64,000 bases of DNA from an uncultured Eudoraea sp. (GTDB taxonomy: Bacteria; Bacteroidota; Bacteroidia; Flavobacteriales; Flavobacteriaceae), in the NCBI RefSeq assembly GCF_947260015.1, contig NZ_CAMYOM010000005.1, positions 1 to 64,000 of the forward strand, in the 5' to 3' direction. The position numbers and the translations under genes were made by a program. Positions 45,963-53,852 of the stretch are shown one piece after another (within the stretch, counting starts at the first letter, position 1; each line of letters begins with the position of its first letter). The notes under the pieces are model-generated. The model was not told the DNA's origin. It searched no databases and worked only from the letters and a program-made list of their open reading frames with translations.

Positions 45963-45982
45963 GAATCAAATGATTTAGCATA

Positions 45983-45990
45983 CAAAAATA
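45983..45990 (-). promoter_or_regulatory. -7 promoter element for the PhoD-like gene
   Basis: TATTTTTG on the minus strand, 20 nt before the start codon. Confidence 0.55.
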
Positions 45991-46121
45991 AACTTTTATA
46001 AAAAGGAATATTAGTCCGTCATGAGAATACTTTTAGACTCTATTTTAAAGCTGGTTAAAAGAAGTATTCTACCGCCCCTTACCTTTGAAAATACCAGTAT
46101 AGGGAATCTCCAATTTAATTG

Positions 46122-46129
46122 TATCTTTG
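46122..46129 (+). promoter_or_regulatory. -7 promoter element abutting the nrnA start
   Basis: TATCTTTG, followed after 5 nt by ATG 46135. The predicted transcription start falls at or within a base or two of the A of the ATG. Confidence 0.55.
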
Positions 46130-46134
46130 CGCGC

Positions 46135-47151
46135 ATGAATTCTGAGGATGTAAAGGCGCTAAAAGCACTGCTTTCAAAGCCACTAAGAATAGTTATTGTG
46201 CCACATAAAAACCCTGATGGTGATGCGATTGGCTCTTCGCTGGGTTTATGGCATTATCTTAAGTCAATTGGACATGAAGTAAGGGTAATTGTCCCCAATG
46301 ATTATCCCAAGTTCCTAAAATGGATGCCAGGTACTAACGAAGTCCTTAATTTCGAAAGAGATAACGCTGCCGCAGTTCAATACCTTAATAGCTCTGACCT
46401 TTGTTTTACACTCGATTTTAATCAGCTGGGAAGAGTTGGACAGATGACGCCGATACTGGAAGGTTTGCAAGCCACTTTTATAATGATAGACCATCATCAG
46501 GCTCCCGATAATTACGCCCAAATAACATATTCAGATTCTAAAATGAGTTCTACGTCTGAAATGGTTTTTAATTTTATTAATTCTCTGGGTGATGTAAACA
46601 TGATTACAAGTGAAATTGCTGATTGTTTGTATGCAGGAATTGTTACAGATACAGGCTCTTTTAAGTATTCGTCAACAACCAGTAAAACGCATCTGGTTGC
46701 AGCTGAGCTGATAAATAAAGGGGCAAATAATTTTGAAGTGCAAAATCAAATATTTGACACTAACACCCCTAGTAAGTTACAACTCTTGGGTTGTGCATTA
46801 AAAAACATGGTCATCCTAAAGGAATATAACACTGCTTATACCTGTTTGAGTCAGGAAGAATTGGATGCCCACAATTATAAAAAAGGAGATACCGAAGGAT
46901 TTGTAAATTATGGCCTTACGCTTCAGAATATTCTATTTGCTGTTATTTTTATTGAGAATAAAGAAGAAAGAATAATTAAGATTTCATTTCGTTCTGAAGG
47001 AAATTTCTCAGTTAATGAATTTGCTAGAAATCACTTTCATGGAGGTGGGCACACCAATGCGGCAGGAGGAAGAAGTGAAAGTGATATGGAGGGCACAATA
47101 AAACATTTCGAAGCCTTATTGGAAAACTATAGAGACCAGCTTAGCAAATGA
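46135..47151 (+). CDS. nrnA: DHH/DHHA1 bifunctional oligoribonuclease and PAP phosphatase
   Basis: I start at ATG 46135 (MNSEDVKALKALL); an in-frame ATG at 46021 would add 38 residues with no family similarity and would span the promoter element. The 338-residue protein has VPHKNPDGDAIGSSLG, IDHHQAPD, GIVTDTGSFKYSST and the C-terminal GGGHTNAAGG of DHHA1. NrnA degrades nano-RNAs and 3'-phosphoadenosine 5'-phosphate. It overlaps gldI by 4 nt, so it leads a three-gene run with two isomerase lipoproteins. Confidence 0.93.
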   Translation: MNSEDVKALKALLSKPLRIVIVPHKNPDGDAIGSSLGLWHYLKSIGHEVRVIVPNDYPKFLKWMPGTNEVLNFERDNAAAVQYLNSSDLCFTLDFNQLGRVGQMTPILEGLQATFIMIDHHQAPDNYAQITYSDSKMSSTSEMVFNFINSLGDVNMITSEIADCLYAGIVTDTGSFKYSSTTSKTHLVAAELINKGANNFEVQNQIFDTNTPSKLQLLGCALKNMVILKEYNTAYTCLSQEELDAHNYKKGDTEGFVNYGLTLQNILFAVIFIENKEERIIKISFRSEGNFSVNEFARNHFHGGGHTNAAGGRSESDMEGTIKHFEALLENYRDQLSK

Positions 47152-47699
47152 AGAACTTCCTTTATGTAATACCAATCATATGTCTTATAGCTTGTGGCGA
47201 ACCTGAACCCAGGCGGCCCATTAAAACTCAGTCCGGAAGCCTTATTAATGCTTCTGTTCAAAGAAACATAGAGCTGTTAAATCAAGAGGAGCAGATTATT
47301 CAACAAATCATAGCAAATGATACTCTTCATCACTACCTGGCATCGGCCACAGGATCCTGGTACTTTTATAGTGCTATAAATGAGGAAAGTGATTACACTC
47401 CCCTTCCCGATGATTTGGTGACTCTTAATTACAATTTAGTTAGTCTTCAGAATGATACCATCTATTCTATGGAGGAAATAGGGACTATCCGGTATAAAGT
47501 AGATAAACAGGAATTATTTCCAGGCCTGCGCAGTAGCGTAAAACTTCTTAAAGAAAATGAAACGGCCACTTTCTTTTTTCCCTCTGCCATGGCATATGGC
47601 TATCACGGGGATAATAACAAAATTGGACCTAACGTAGCACTTAAGTCCACCATTAGCATTCTAAAAATTGATAAACAAAAAGAAAATCTTGATAATTAA
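47148..47699 (+). CDS. gldI: gliding motility-associated FKBP-type prolyl isomerase lipoprotein
   Basis: The 183-residue protein has a lipoprotein signal (CLIAC, Cys16) and a C-terminal FKBP domain (VTLNYNLVSLQNDTIYS, ELFPGLRSSVKLLKENE and FFFPSAMAYGYHGDNNKIGPN). Size, lipid anchor and placement match GldI, required for gliding in Flavobacterium johnsoniae and thought to fold envelope motor or adhesin components. Its coexistence with a SprB-like adhesin in the window is consistent. The presence of gliding itself cannot be shown here. Confidence 0.9.
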   Translation: MKNFLYVIPIICLIACGEPEPRRPIKTQSGSLINASVQRNIELLNQEEQIIQQIIANDTLHHYLASATGSWYFYSAINEESDYTPLPDDLVTLNYNLVSLQNDTIYSMEEIGTIRYKVDKQELFPGLRSSVKLLKENETATFFFPSAMAYGYHGDNNKIGPNVALKSTISILKIDKQKENLDN

Positions 47700-47709
47700 A
47701 CTTTTAAAA

Positions 47710-48828
47710 ATGAAAAAATTAATAGTAATAGTTTTAATTGGCATATCAGCATTAACAAGCTGTACATCAAGCAAGTACCGGGATCTGGGAGATGGTTTAT
47801 TCGCAGATTTAAATACCAGCCAAGGAGACATCATTATAAAGCTCGAAATAGAAAAAACTCCTGTAACAGTGGCCAATTTCGTTTCCCTGGCAGAGGGTAA
47901 CAATCCTTTTGTAAGTGAAGAGTATAAAGACCGTAAGTACTATGATGGTACAATTTTTCACAGAGTCATTAAAGATTTTATGATTCAGGGTGGTGATCCT
48001 ACTGGTACAGGTAGCGGTAACCCGGGGTATAAGTTTAAAGATGAATTCAATGATTCCCTTGTACATAATAAGTCTGGTATTCTTTCTATGGCTAATTCGG
48101 GGCCAAAAACTAATGGAAGTCAGTTTTTCATAACTCATAAAGAAACCCCTTTTCTCAATGGTAAACACAGTGTTTTTGGAGCGGTTGTATCGGGAATGGA
48201 TGTTGTAGATTCCATTGCCAATGTAAAAACCTATGCAGAACCGAACAAAAAGGACAAACCCGTCGTTGATGTAGTAATAAATTCCGTGTACATCGTTAGA
48301 AATGGAAAAGAGGCCAAGAATTTTGATGCTGTACAAGTGATGACAGATTATTTTGCAGAGGAAGAAGCTATTATTGCGGCTATGGCCAAGGTTAAAACCG
48401 ATTTCGCAGCGGAAATTAAACAACAACAGGAAAATGCAAAAGAACTTCCGTCTGGTTTAAAAATCCTAACTCTACAAGAAGGAACCGGTGCTAACCCAAA
48501 GATTGGTGATAAAGTATTAGTGTATTATGCTGGCTGGCTGGAAGATGGAACTCTTTTCGACAGTAATTATGAAGAAGTTGCTATCAAGTTTGATAAATTC
48601 GATGAAAGAAGAAAACAAGGAGGAGGTTATGAACCCTTTCCAATGGATTACAGTCCCGATTCAAGGCTTGTAGCTGGTTTCAAAGAGGGTTTATTAGGTA
48701 TGAAAATTGGAGACAAAATCAGGATATTTATTCCACCACATTTGGGTTATGGCGAACAAGGCGGAGGTCCAATCCCTCCAAATGCTGATCTCATTTTTGA
48801 CCTGGAGATTATAGGTATTGCCGAGTAA
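47710..48828 (+). CDS. cyclophilin-FKBP fusion prolyl isomerase lipoprotein
   Basis: I start at ATG 47710 (MKKLIVIVLIG), giving a lipoprotein signal with ALTSC (Cys18); the frame from 47668 would overlap gldI. The 372-residue protein has an N-terminal cyclophilin domain (FADLNTSQGDI, YYDGTIFHRVIKDFMIQGGDP, GSQFFITHKETPFLNGKHSVFG) and, after a helical linker (about 210-255), an FKBP domain (DKVLVYYAGWLEDGTLFDSN, VAGFKEGLLGMKIGDKIRIFIPP, LGYGEQGGGPIPPNADLIFDLE). Both isomerase families are thus on one lipid-anchored chain. It follows gldI by 10 nt and ends at a strong terminator. Confidence 0.92.
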   Translation: MKKLIVIVLIGISALTSCTSSKYRDLGDGLFADLNTSQGDIIIKLEIEKTPVTVANFVSLAEGNNPFVSEEYKDRKYYDGTIFHRVIKDFMIQGGDPTGTGSGNPGYKFKDEFNDSLVHNKSGILSMANSGPKTNGSQFFITHKETPFLNGKHSVFGAVVSGMDVVDSIANVKTYAEPNKKDKPVVDVVINSVYIVRNGKEAKNFDAVQVMTDYFAEEEAIIAAMAKVKTDFAAEIKQQQENAKELPSGLKILTLQEGTGANPKIGDKVLVYYAGWLEDGTLFDSNYEEVAIKFDKFDERRKQGGGYEPFPMDYSPDSRLVAGFKEGLLGMKIGDKIRIFIPPHLGYGEQGGGPIPPNADLIFDLEIIGIAE

Positions 48829-48859
48829 AAAAGGCCCGAAAATTTTCGGGCCCTTTTTT
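48827..48859. terminator. bidirectional Rho-independent terminator
   Basis: GGCCCGAAAATTTTCGGGCC (48833-48852) is a 20-nt perfect inverted repeat. Six A's lie to its left and six T's to its right. It lies between the convergent isomerase (+) and pepD (-) stops and can end both transcripts. Confidence 0.9.
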
Positions 48860-48861
48860 AT

Positions 48862-50316
48862 TTAAGGCGTATTCTTTAAAATCTGTAATAGAAAGATCCA
48901 AAACTTTTTTACTGAAGAGATACTTACTCTTTCATCCGGAGAATGTGCACCTTTAATGGTAGGCCCGAAACTTATCATATCCATTTCAGGGTAATTTTTT
49001 CCGAGAATACCACATTCCAATCCGGCATGACAAGCTACTACTTGTGGCTTTTCATTAAAAAGGATTTCGTACTGATCTTTAAGCACTTCTAATATCTCAG
49101 AATTCGGATTTGGGCTCCATCCCGGATATTCCCCAGTTAAAGTAACTGAACAATCTGCAAGCTCAAAAACGGATTTGAGAGAATTAGCCAAATCAAATTT
49201 GGCGGTATTTACTGAAGATCTGGTAAGACATCCAATACTAATCTTCCCGGATTTGACTTGAATTCTGGCAATGTTATTGGAAGTTTCCACCAATTCGGGA
49301 ATTGCTGCACTCATTGCATAAACGCCGTTATGAGCTGCATATACAGCTCTTAAAATTTTATCCTGAGCGGTTTTTTCCATCATCTTTACCGGCATTTTAA
49401 CTTTGTTCAGGCTAATATTCAACTTGGTTTCAACAAATGAATTCTCACTTTTAATGTCCTCTACCCATTCCGTTATTTTAACTTCAAAATCTTCTTTTTG
49501 GTCTGCTCTTAAAACAACTGTTGCAAAACTCTCGCGAGGAATTGCATTCCTCAAACTTCCTCCATCAATTTGTGACACTCCAATACCGAATTCTTCTGTA
49601 CTTTTAAACAAAAGGCGGTTCATTATTTTATTTGCATTCCCAAAACCTCGGTGTATATCCATACCACTATGTCCGCCGTGTAATCCTTTGACGCTTATGC
49701 CGTATGCAATCGACTCTTTTGGCACTGTTTGTTCCTCATAGGTTCTGGTTGCTGTAATATCTATCCCGCCGGCGCATCCAATATCTATTTCGTCATCTTC
49801 TTCAGTGTCTAAATTCAATAAAATCTGACCCTTGAGGACACCTCCTTTTAGTCCCATTGCCCCCGTCATACCAGTTTCTTCATCAATAGTGAACAAGGCT
49901 TCAAGAGGGGGATGTGGAATATCATGGCTTTCTAGTAAACTCATAATCGCTGCTACTCCCATCCCGTTATCTGCACCAAGAGTTGTTCCCCTGGCTCTAA
50001 CCCAATCACCATCCACGTACATCTCAATTCCCTGAGTATTAAAATCGAAATCTGTAGAAGAATTTTTTTGATGAACCATGTCTAAATGAGATTGAAGTGT
50101 AATTGTTTTACAATCTTCCATTCCAATCGATGCCTCTTTTCTGATAATAACATTGCCTACTTCATCTTTAAAGGTCTCTAATTGCAAAGACCTGCCAAAA
50201 TTCAGCATGAATTCAATTACTTTTTCTTCCTTCTTGGAAGGACGTGGTACGGCATTAAGTTTTGAGAAATTATTCCAGATTCTATTTGGTTCTAATTGTT
50301 CTATTTCTTGGTTCAT
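48862..50316 (-). CDS. pepD: aminoacyl-histidine dipeptidase (M20 family)
   Basis: The 484-residue protein has the PepD metal-site order: LQSHLDMVHQK, GTTLGADNGMGVAA, FTIDEETGMTGA, NLDTEEDDEIDIGCAGG and GLHGGHSGMDIHRG, with CHAGLECGIL and SFGPTIKGAHSPDE near the C-terminus. It is a di-zinc cytosolic dipeptidase with broad specificity. The gene is monocistronic, with a -7 element at 50333-50340 back to back with that of the divergent DUF3810 gene. Confidence 0.95.
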   Translation of the reverse strand: MNQEIEQLEPNRIWNNFSKLNAVPRPSKKEEKVIEFMLNFGRSLQLETFKDEVGNVIIRKEASIGMEDCKTITLQSHLDMVHQKNSSTDFDFNTQGIEMYVDGDWVRARGTTLGADNGMGVAAIMSLLESHDIPHPPLEALFTIDEETGMTGAMGLKGGVLKGQILLNLDTEEDDEIDIGCAGGIDITATRTYEEQTVPKESIAYGISVKGLHGGHSGMDIHRGFGNANKIMNRLLFKSTEEFGIGVSQIDGGSLRNAIPRESFATVVLRADQKEDFEVKITEWVEDIKSENSFVETKLNISLNKVKMPVKMMEKTAQDKILRAVYAAHNGVYAMSAAIPELVETSNNIARIQVKSGKISIGCLTRSSVNTAKFDLANSLKSVFELADCSVTLTGEYPGWSPNPNSEILEVLKDQYEILFNEKPQVVACHAGLECGILGKNYPEMDMISFGPTIKGAHSPDERVSISSVKKFWIFLLQILKNTP

Positions 50317-50332
50317 ATTTTACTTTAAGAAT

Positions 50333-50340
50333 CAAAAATA
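50333..50340 (-). promoter_or_regulatory. -7 promoter element for pepD
   Basis: TATTTTTG on the minus strand, 16 nt before the pepD start. Confidence 0.6.
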
Positions 50341-50372
50341 CATATTGAAAATGAACCAAGCGAGATAATTGT

Positions 50373-50380
50373 TATTTTTG
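50373..50380 (+). promoter_or_regulatory. -7 promoter element abutting the DUF3810 start
   Basis: TATTTTTG followed by 5 nt and the ATG at 50386; a leaderless or near-leaderless mRNA is predicted. Confidence 0.55.
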
Positions 50381-50385
50381 AATTC

Positions 50386-51456
50386 ATGAATAATAGGTTG
50401 AAGAATGGAATTGCATTATCCATTATCCCGCAAATAATAATAGTCAAGTGTCTCGGGAGTTATCCGGAGCTTGTTGAAAATTATTACAGCAAAGGCCTGT
50501 ATCCCCTTATTTCACACTTTTTTCGGATCGCATTTGGATGGCTTCCCTTCTCCATTGGCGATCTAATTTACACCATCCTAATAATACTTGCCATCCGGTA
50601 TATAATTATCAAAAGAAATCAAATAAGAAAAAACCTGAAACTATTCTTTAGGGATATAGTTTTAATACTTTCCGTAGCCTACTTCACATTTCATCTCATG
50701 TGGGGTTTCAATTATTACCGAGTTCCACTTTCTCAAACACTTGACCTAAAAGACACCTATACGACCAATGAATTGATAATGTTTACAGAAAAGCTCATAG
50801 AAAGGACAAATAAACTTCAGTATGAAGTAACTTCAGACACTTCAATAGCGGTAAATATCCCGTATAATCAAAAGGAAATCTTTCAAAAGACCCTGGAGGG
50901 GTACACAAATCTCGGAATTAGGTATCCGTTTTTTAGTTACAAGAATCCAAGTTTAAAAAAATCTATTTTTAGTACTGCCCTCACTTATATGGGATATGGC
51001 GGCTATCTTAACCCTTTTACAAATGAGGCTCAGGTGAATAGCAAAATACCTAATTTCAGATTTCCGGTGATTACGGGCCATGAAATAGGACATCAGGTTG
51101 GTTATTCTGCAGAAAACGAAGTTAATTTTATAGGATTCCTCGTTACAGCCAATAATAAAGATATTTACTTTAAGTATTCTGCCGCAGCATATGCACTTAG
51201 TTACTCATTAAGTGAAATAAAATTAAGCGATGAAGCGAAATTTCGTGAATTATATTCCAGCTTAAACCGGGGTGTTCAAAAAAACTACGAAGAGTTGAAT
51301 AAATTTTGGCTGGCCTATGAAAATCCTTTTGAGCCTGTGTTTAAGTCAATTTTTAATACATTTCTGAAAGCGAACAACCAGGAAGAGGGGATAAAAAGTT
51401 ATAGACTTATTGTTACACTCTTGGTTACCTATGATATAAAATATCCGATTGAATGA
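50386..51456 (+). CDS. DUF3810 membrane protein with a zincin HExxH motif
   Basis: The 356-residue protein has three N-terminal membrane helices (about 8-22, 45-75 and 88-110). A soluble domain includes the metalloprotease-like motif TGHEIGHQVGY (H232-E233-H236) followed by AENEVNFIGFLVT, where a Glu could be the third zinc ligand. This matches DUF3810, whose function is not established. The zincin signature suggests a membrane-bound peptidase. The active site would lie outside the cytoplasm or at the inner face depending on topology, which cannot be settled by eye. Confidence 0.85.
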   Translation: MNNRLKNGIALSIIPQIIIVKCLGSYPELVENYYSKGLYPLISHFFRIAFGWLPFSIGDLIYTILIILAIRYIIIKRNQIRKNLKLFFRDIVLILSVAYFTFHLMWGFNYYRVPLSQTLDLKDTYTTNELIMFTEKLIERTNKLQYEVTSDTSIAVNIPYNQKEIFQKTLEGYTNLGIRYPFFSYKNPSLKKSIFSTALTYMGYGGYLNPFTNEAQVNSKIPNFRFPVITGHEIGHQVGYSAENEVNFIGFLVTANNKDIYFKYSAAAYALSYSLSEIKLSDEAKFRELYSSLNRGVQKNYEELNKFWLAYENPFEPVFKSIFNTFLKANNQEEGIKSYRLIVTLLVTYDIKYPIE

Positions 51457-51649
51457 GTGCCTTAATCGATTTTTAGTTGATAAAGTGGATGCCTCTGATA
51501 TTCTTAACTTTACTCCTGTATCCTTTCAACTATTTTACTGCCAACCGGCATGCATTAAATAGGAACCCGGTTTTAAAGTTTCAGAAAGCGAAACATTCTC
51601 AAAATGCACAGTGTTTTTAACTACTTTTATTACTTTTCCCTAATTCTTC

Positions 51650-51657
51650 TATTTTTG
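51650..51657 (+). promoter_or_regulatory. -7 promoter element abutting the methyltransferase start
   Basis: TATTTTTG followed by 4 nt and ATG 51662. It lies at the end of a 205-nt gap (51457-51661) in which I see no other feature. Confidence 0.55.
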
Positions 51658-51661
51658 TCTT

Positions 51662-52474
51662 ATGAACAAAGTTAAGCAGATTAGTAGTTTACAAAATCCT
51701 TTGGTTAAAAGAGTATTCCTGTTAAAGGAAAAATCACGTGAACGCAGAAATTCTGGCTTATTTGTATTAGAAGGACAGCGAGAATTTGAATTGGCATGTA
51801 AAGGCGGTTATACTATTCAGATTGTCTTTTTTTGCCCCACTATTATTTCTGTAGAAAAAGTAAGGCTAATTATTGCCCGGTTTGAGAAATCTCCAGAATT
51901 GGTAGAAGTGACACAGGAGATATACCAAAAAATAGCATATCGAGAAAGTACGGAGGGAATTGTTGCTATTGCCTGTTCAAAAAATCACAATCTAAATGAT
52001 ATTTCATTTAGGAATAAGAATCCATTAATATTGATTGCGGAAGCACCGGAAAAACCCGGAAATGTTGGTGCTTTATTAAGAACTGCGGATGCAGCTAAAT
52101 TAGATGCTGTAATTATTGTAAATAGCAACGGTGATCTTTATAATCCAAATATAATCAGAGCCAGCGTTGGATGCCTTTTTACAGTAAATATTGCAACTGG
52201 AAAAACTCAGGAGGTAATCAATTTTTTAAAAAAGAATAAAATAGCTATTTATTCAGCCACCTTGTCAGCTTCATGTAACTATACCGAGGTGGATTTTAAG
52301 AAACCTTGTGCCATTGCAGTAGGTACTGAGGCTACCGGACTTACATCAGAATGGTTGCAGGAATCCGATCAGAATATTATTATACCAATGCAAGGTGAGA
52401 TAGATTCCATGAATGTTTCTGTATCGGCTGCAATTCTTATCTTTGAGGCTAAGCGGCAAAGAGAATTTCTTTAA
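51662..52474 (+). CDS. TrmH/SpoU-family RNA 2'-O-methyltransferase
   Basis: The 270-residue protein has an N-terminal substrate-binding domain (QNPLVKRVFLLKEKSRERRNSGLFVLEGQREFELA, split at KEKSRERR and FVLEGQREFE). The SPOUT catalytic domain follows with AEAPEKPGNVGALLRTADAA, AVGTEATGLTSEWL and IPMQGEIDSMNVSVSAA, the three SpoU motifs that form the knot and bind SAM. It methylates ribose in rRNA or tRNA; the exact site cannot be given. It is apparently monocistronic. Confidence 0.92.
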   Translation: MNKVKQISSLQNPLVKRVFLLKEKSRERRNSGLFVLEGQREFELACKGGYTIQIVFFCPTIISVEKVRLIIARFEKSPELVEVTQEIYQKIAYRESTEGIVAIACSKNHNLNDISFRNKNPLILIAEAPEKPGNVGALLRTADAAKLDAVIIVNSNGDLYNPNIIRASVGCLFTVNIATGKTQEVINFLKKNKIAIYSATLSASCNYTEVDFKKPCAIAVGTEATGLTSEWLQESDQNIIIPMQGEIDSMNVSVSAAILIFEAKRQREFL

Positions 52475-52538
52475 GATTATAACCCCGATTGCCAGGTTCA
52501 CTATTAAAAATTCAAACCTTTTTTAGTGCCAGCTTATT

Positions 52539-52546
52539 TAAATTTG
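52539..52546 (+). promoter_or_regulatory. -7 promoter element for the M48 protease gene
   Basis: TAAATTTG matches TAnnTTTG, 32 nt before the start codon at 52579. Confidence 0.5.
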
Positions 52547-52578
52547 TCACGTTTTTAATTGAATGATAAAAGTCTTCT

Positions 52579-53811
52579 ATGAATAGTACTTTACTGTTTT
52601 ATATAATAATAGTAATCATAGTGCTCCAATTCCTTATGGAAACTGTACTGGATTATCTCAATTCACGAAAATTTCAGGATCCTATTCCAGAAGAGTTGCA
52701 GGATGTCTTTGATAAGAAAGAATATTTAAAATCTCAGGCATATAAGAAAGATAACTACAAATTTGGCATTCTATCTTCTTCCTTTACTCTTGTTCTTACT
52801 TTAGGATTTTTAATATTTGGTGGATTTGAATGGCTAGACCTACTCGTGCGAAATATTACTGAAAACCCAATTTTAATGGCTCTTTTATTTTTTGGTATCA
52901 TTATGCTAGGAAGTGATATTATTACAACGCCTTTTTCATATTATCAGACATTCGTGATAGAAGAAAAATATGGGTTCAATAAGTCTACTAGAAAATTGTT
53001 TTTTATTGATAAAATCAAAGGCTGGTTAATGATGGCTATTTTAGGAGGAGGTATACTCTCAATGGTCATTTGGTTTTTTCAATTTGCTGGTGCTAATTTT
53101 TGGATATATGCCCTTGGACTGATTGCCATATTCACGGTTTTTATGAACCTTTTTTACAGCAGGTTAATAGTACCTTTATTTAACAAACAAATTCCCCTGG
53201 AGGATGGATCACTTAAGAGTAAAATTGAAAATTACACACGTAAGGTGGGATTTAAACTTCAAAATATCTTTGTAATAGACGGATCCAAGAGAAGTACTAA
53301 GGCTAACGCATATTTCGCCGGTTTTGGAAAAGAAAAAAGGATAACACTTTATGATACGTTAATTCAGGATTTAGAGGAAGAAGAAATAGTAGCCGTACTT
53401 GCCCATGAAGTCGGGCATTATAAGCGCCACCATATTATTATAAATCTAACTATTTCAATACTTCTCACAGGAATTACACTATTCATACTATCTCTTTTTA
53501 TTAATAACCCCGAATTTTCATATGCCATAGGTGTCACTAAACCCAGTTTTCATGCTGCTTTAATTTGTTTTGGAATCCTCTATAGTCCAATCTCCGAAAT
53601 AACTGGTTTGGTGATGAACATTCTGTCCAGAAAATTTGAATTTGAGGCAGATGATTATGCCAAAAATACCTATGAAGCTTTGCCTTTAATCAACTCATTA
53701 AAAAAACTTTCAAAAAATAGCCTGAGCAATCTAACCCCGCATTCAGCCTATGTATTTTTGCACTATTCTCACCCACCCTTGATTCAAAGAATACGTAACC
53801 TTAAGGCATGA
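52579..53811 (+). CDS. M48 family membrane metalloprotease (Ste24/CAAX protease 1-like)
   Basis: The 410-residue protein has about seven membrane helices, the zinc motif AVLAHEVGHYKRHH (H276-E277-H280), and the third-ligand region RKFEFEADDYAKN. An N-terminal family region (TTPFSYYQTFVIEEKYGFNKST) matches Ste24-like M48A proteases. Bacterial members degrade misfolded membrane proteins, and no prenylation is implied. It precedes spoT by 41 nt and may be co-transcribed. Confidence 0.93.
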   Translation: MNSTLLFYIIIVIIVLQFLMETVLDYLNSRKFQDPIPEELQDVFDKKEYLKSQAYKKDNYKFGILSSSFTLVLTLGFLIFGGFEWLDLLVRNITENPILMALLFFGIIMLGSDIITTPFSYYQTFVIEEKYGFNKSTRKLFFIDKIKGWLMMAILGGGILSMVIWFFQFAGANFWIYALGLIAIFTVFMNLFYSRLIVPLFNKQIPLEDGSLKSKIENYTRKVGFKLQNIFVIDGSKRSTKANAYFAGFGKEKRITLYDTLIQDLEEEEIVAVLAHEVGHYKRHHIIINLTISILLTGITLFILSLFINNPEFSYAIGVTKPSFHAALICFGILYSPISEITGLVMNILSRKFEFEADDYAKNTYEALPLINSLKKLSKNSLSNLTPHSAYVFLHYSHPPLIQRIRNLKA

Positions 53812-53852
53812 TTTTTGTTGGTTAGTAGAAAAGATTGTGGTAAATTTATTTT

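Noticed and set aside
46021-46134. Longer N-terminus of nrnA
   Set aside because: The extra 38 residues have no family similarity and contain the -7 promoter element.
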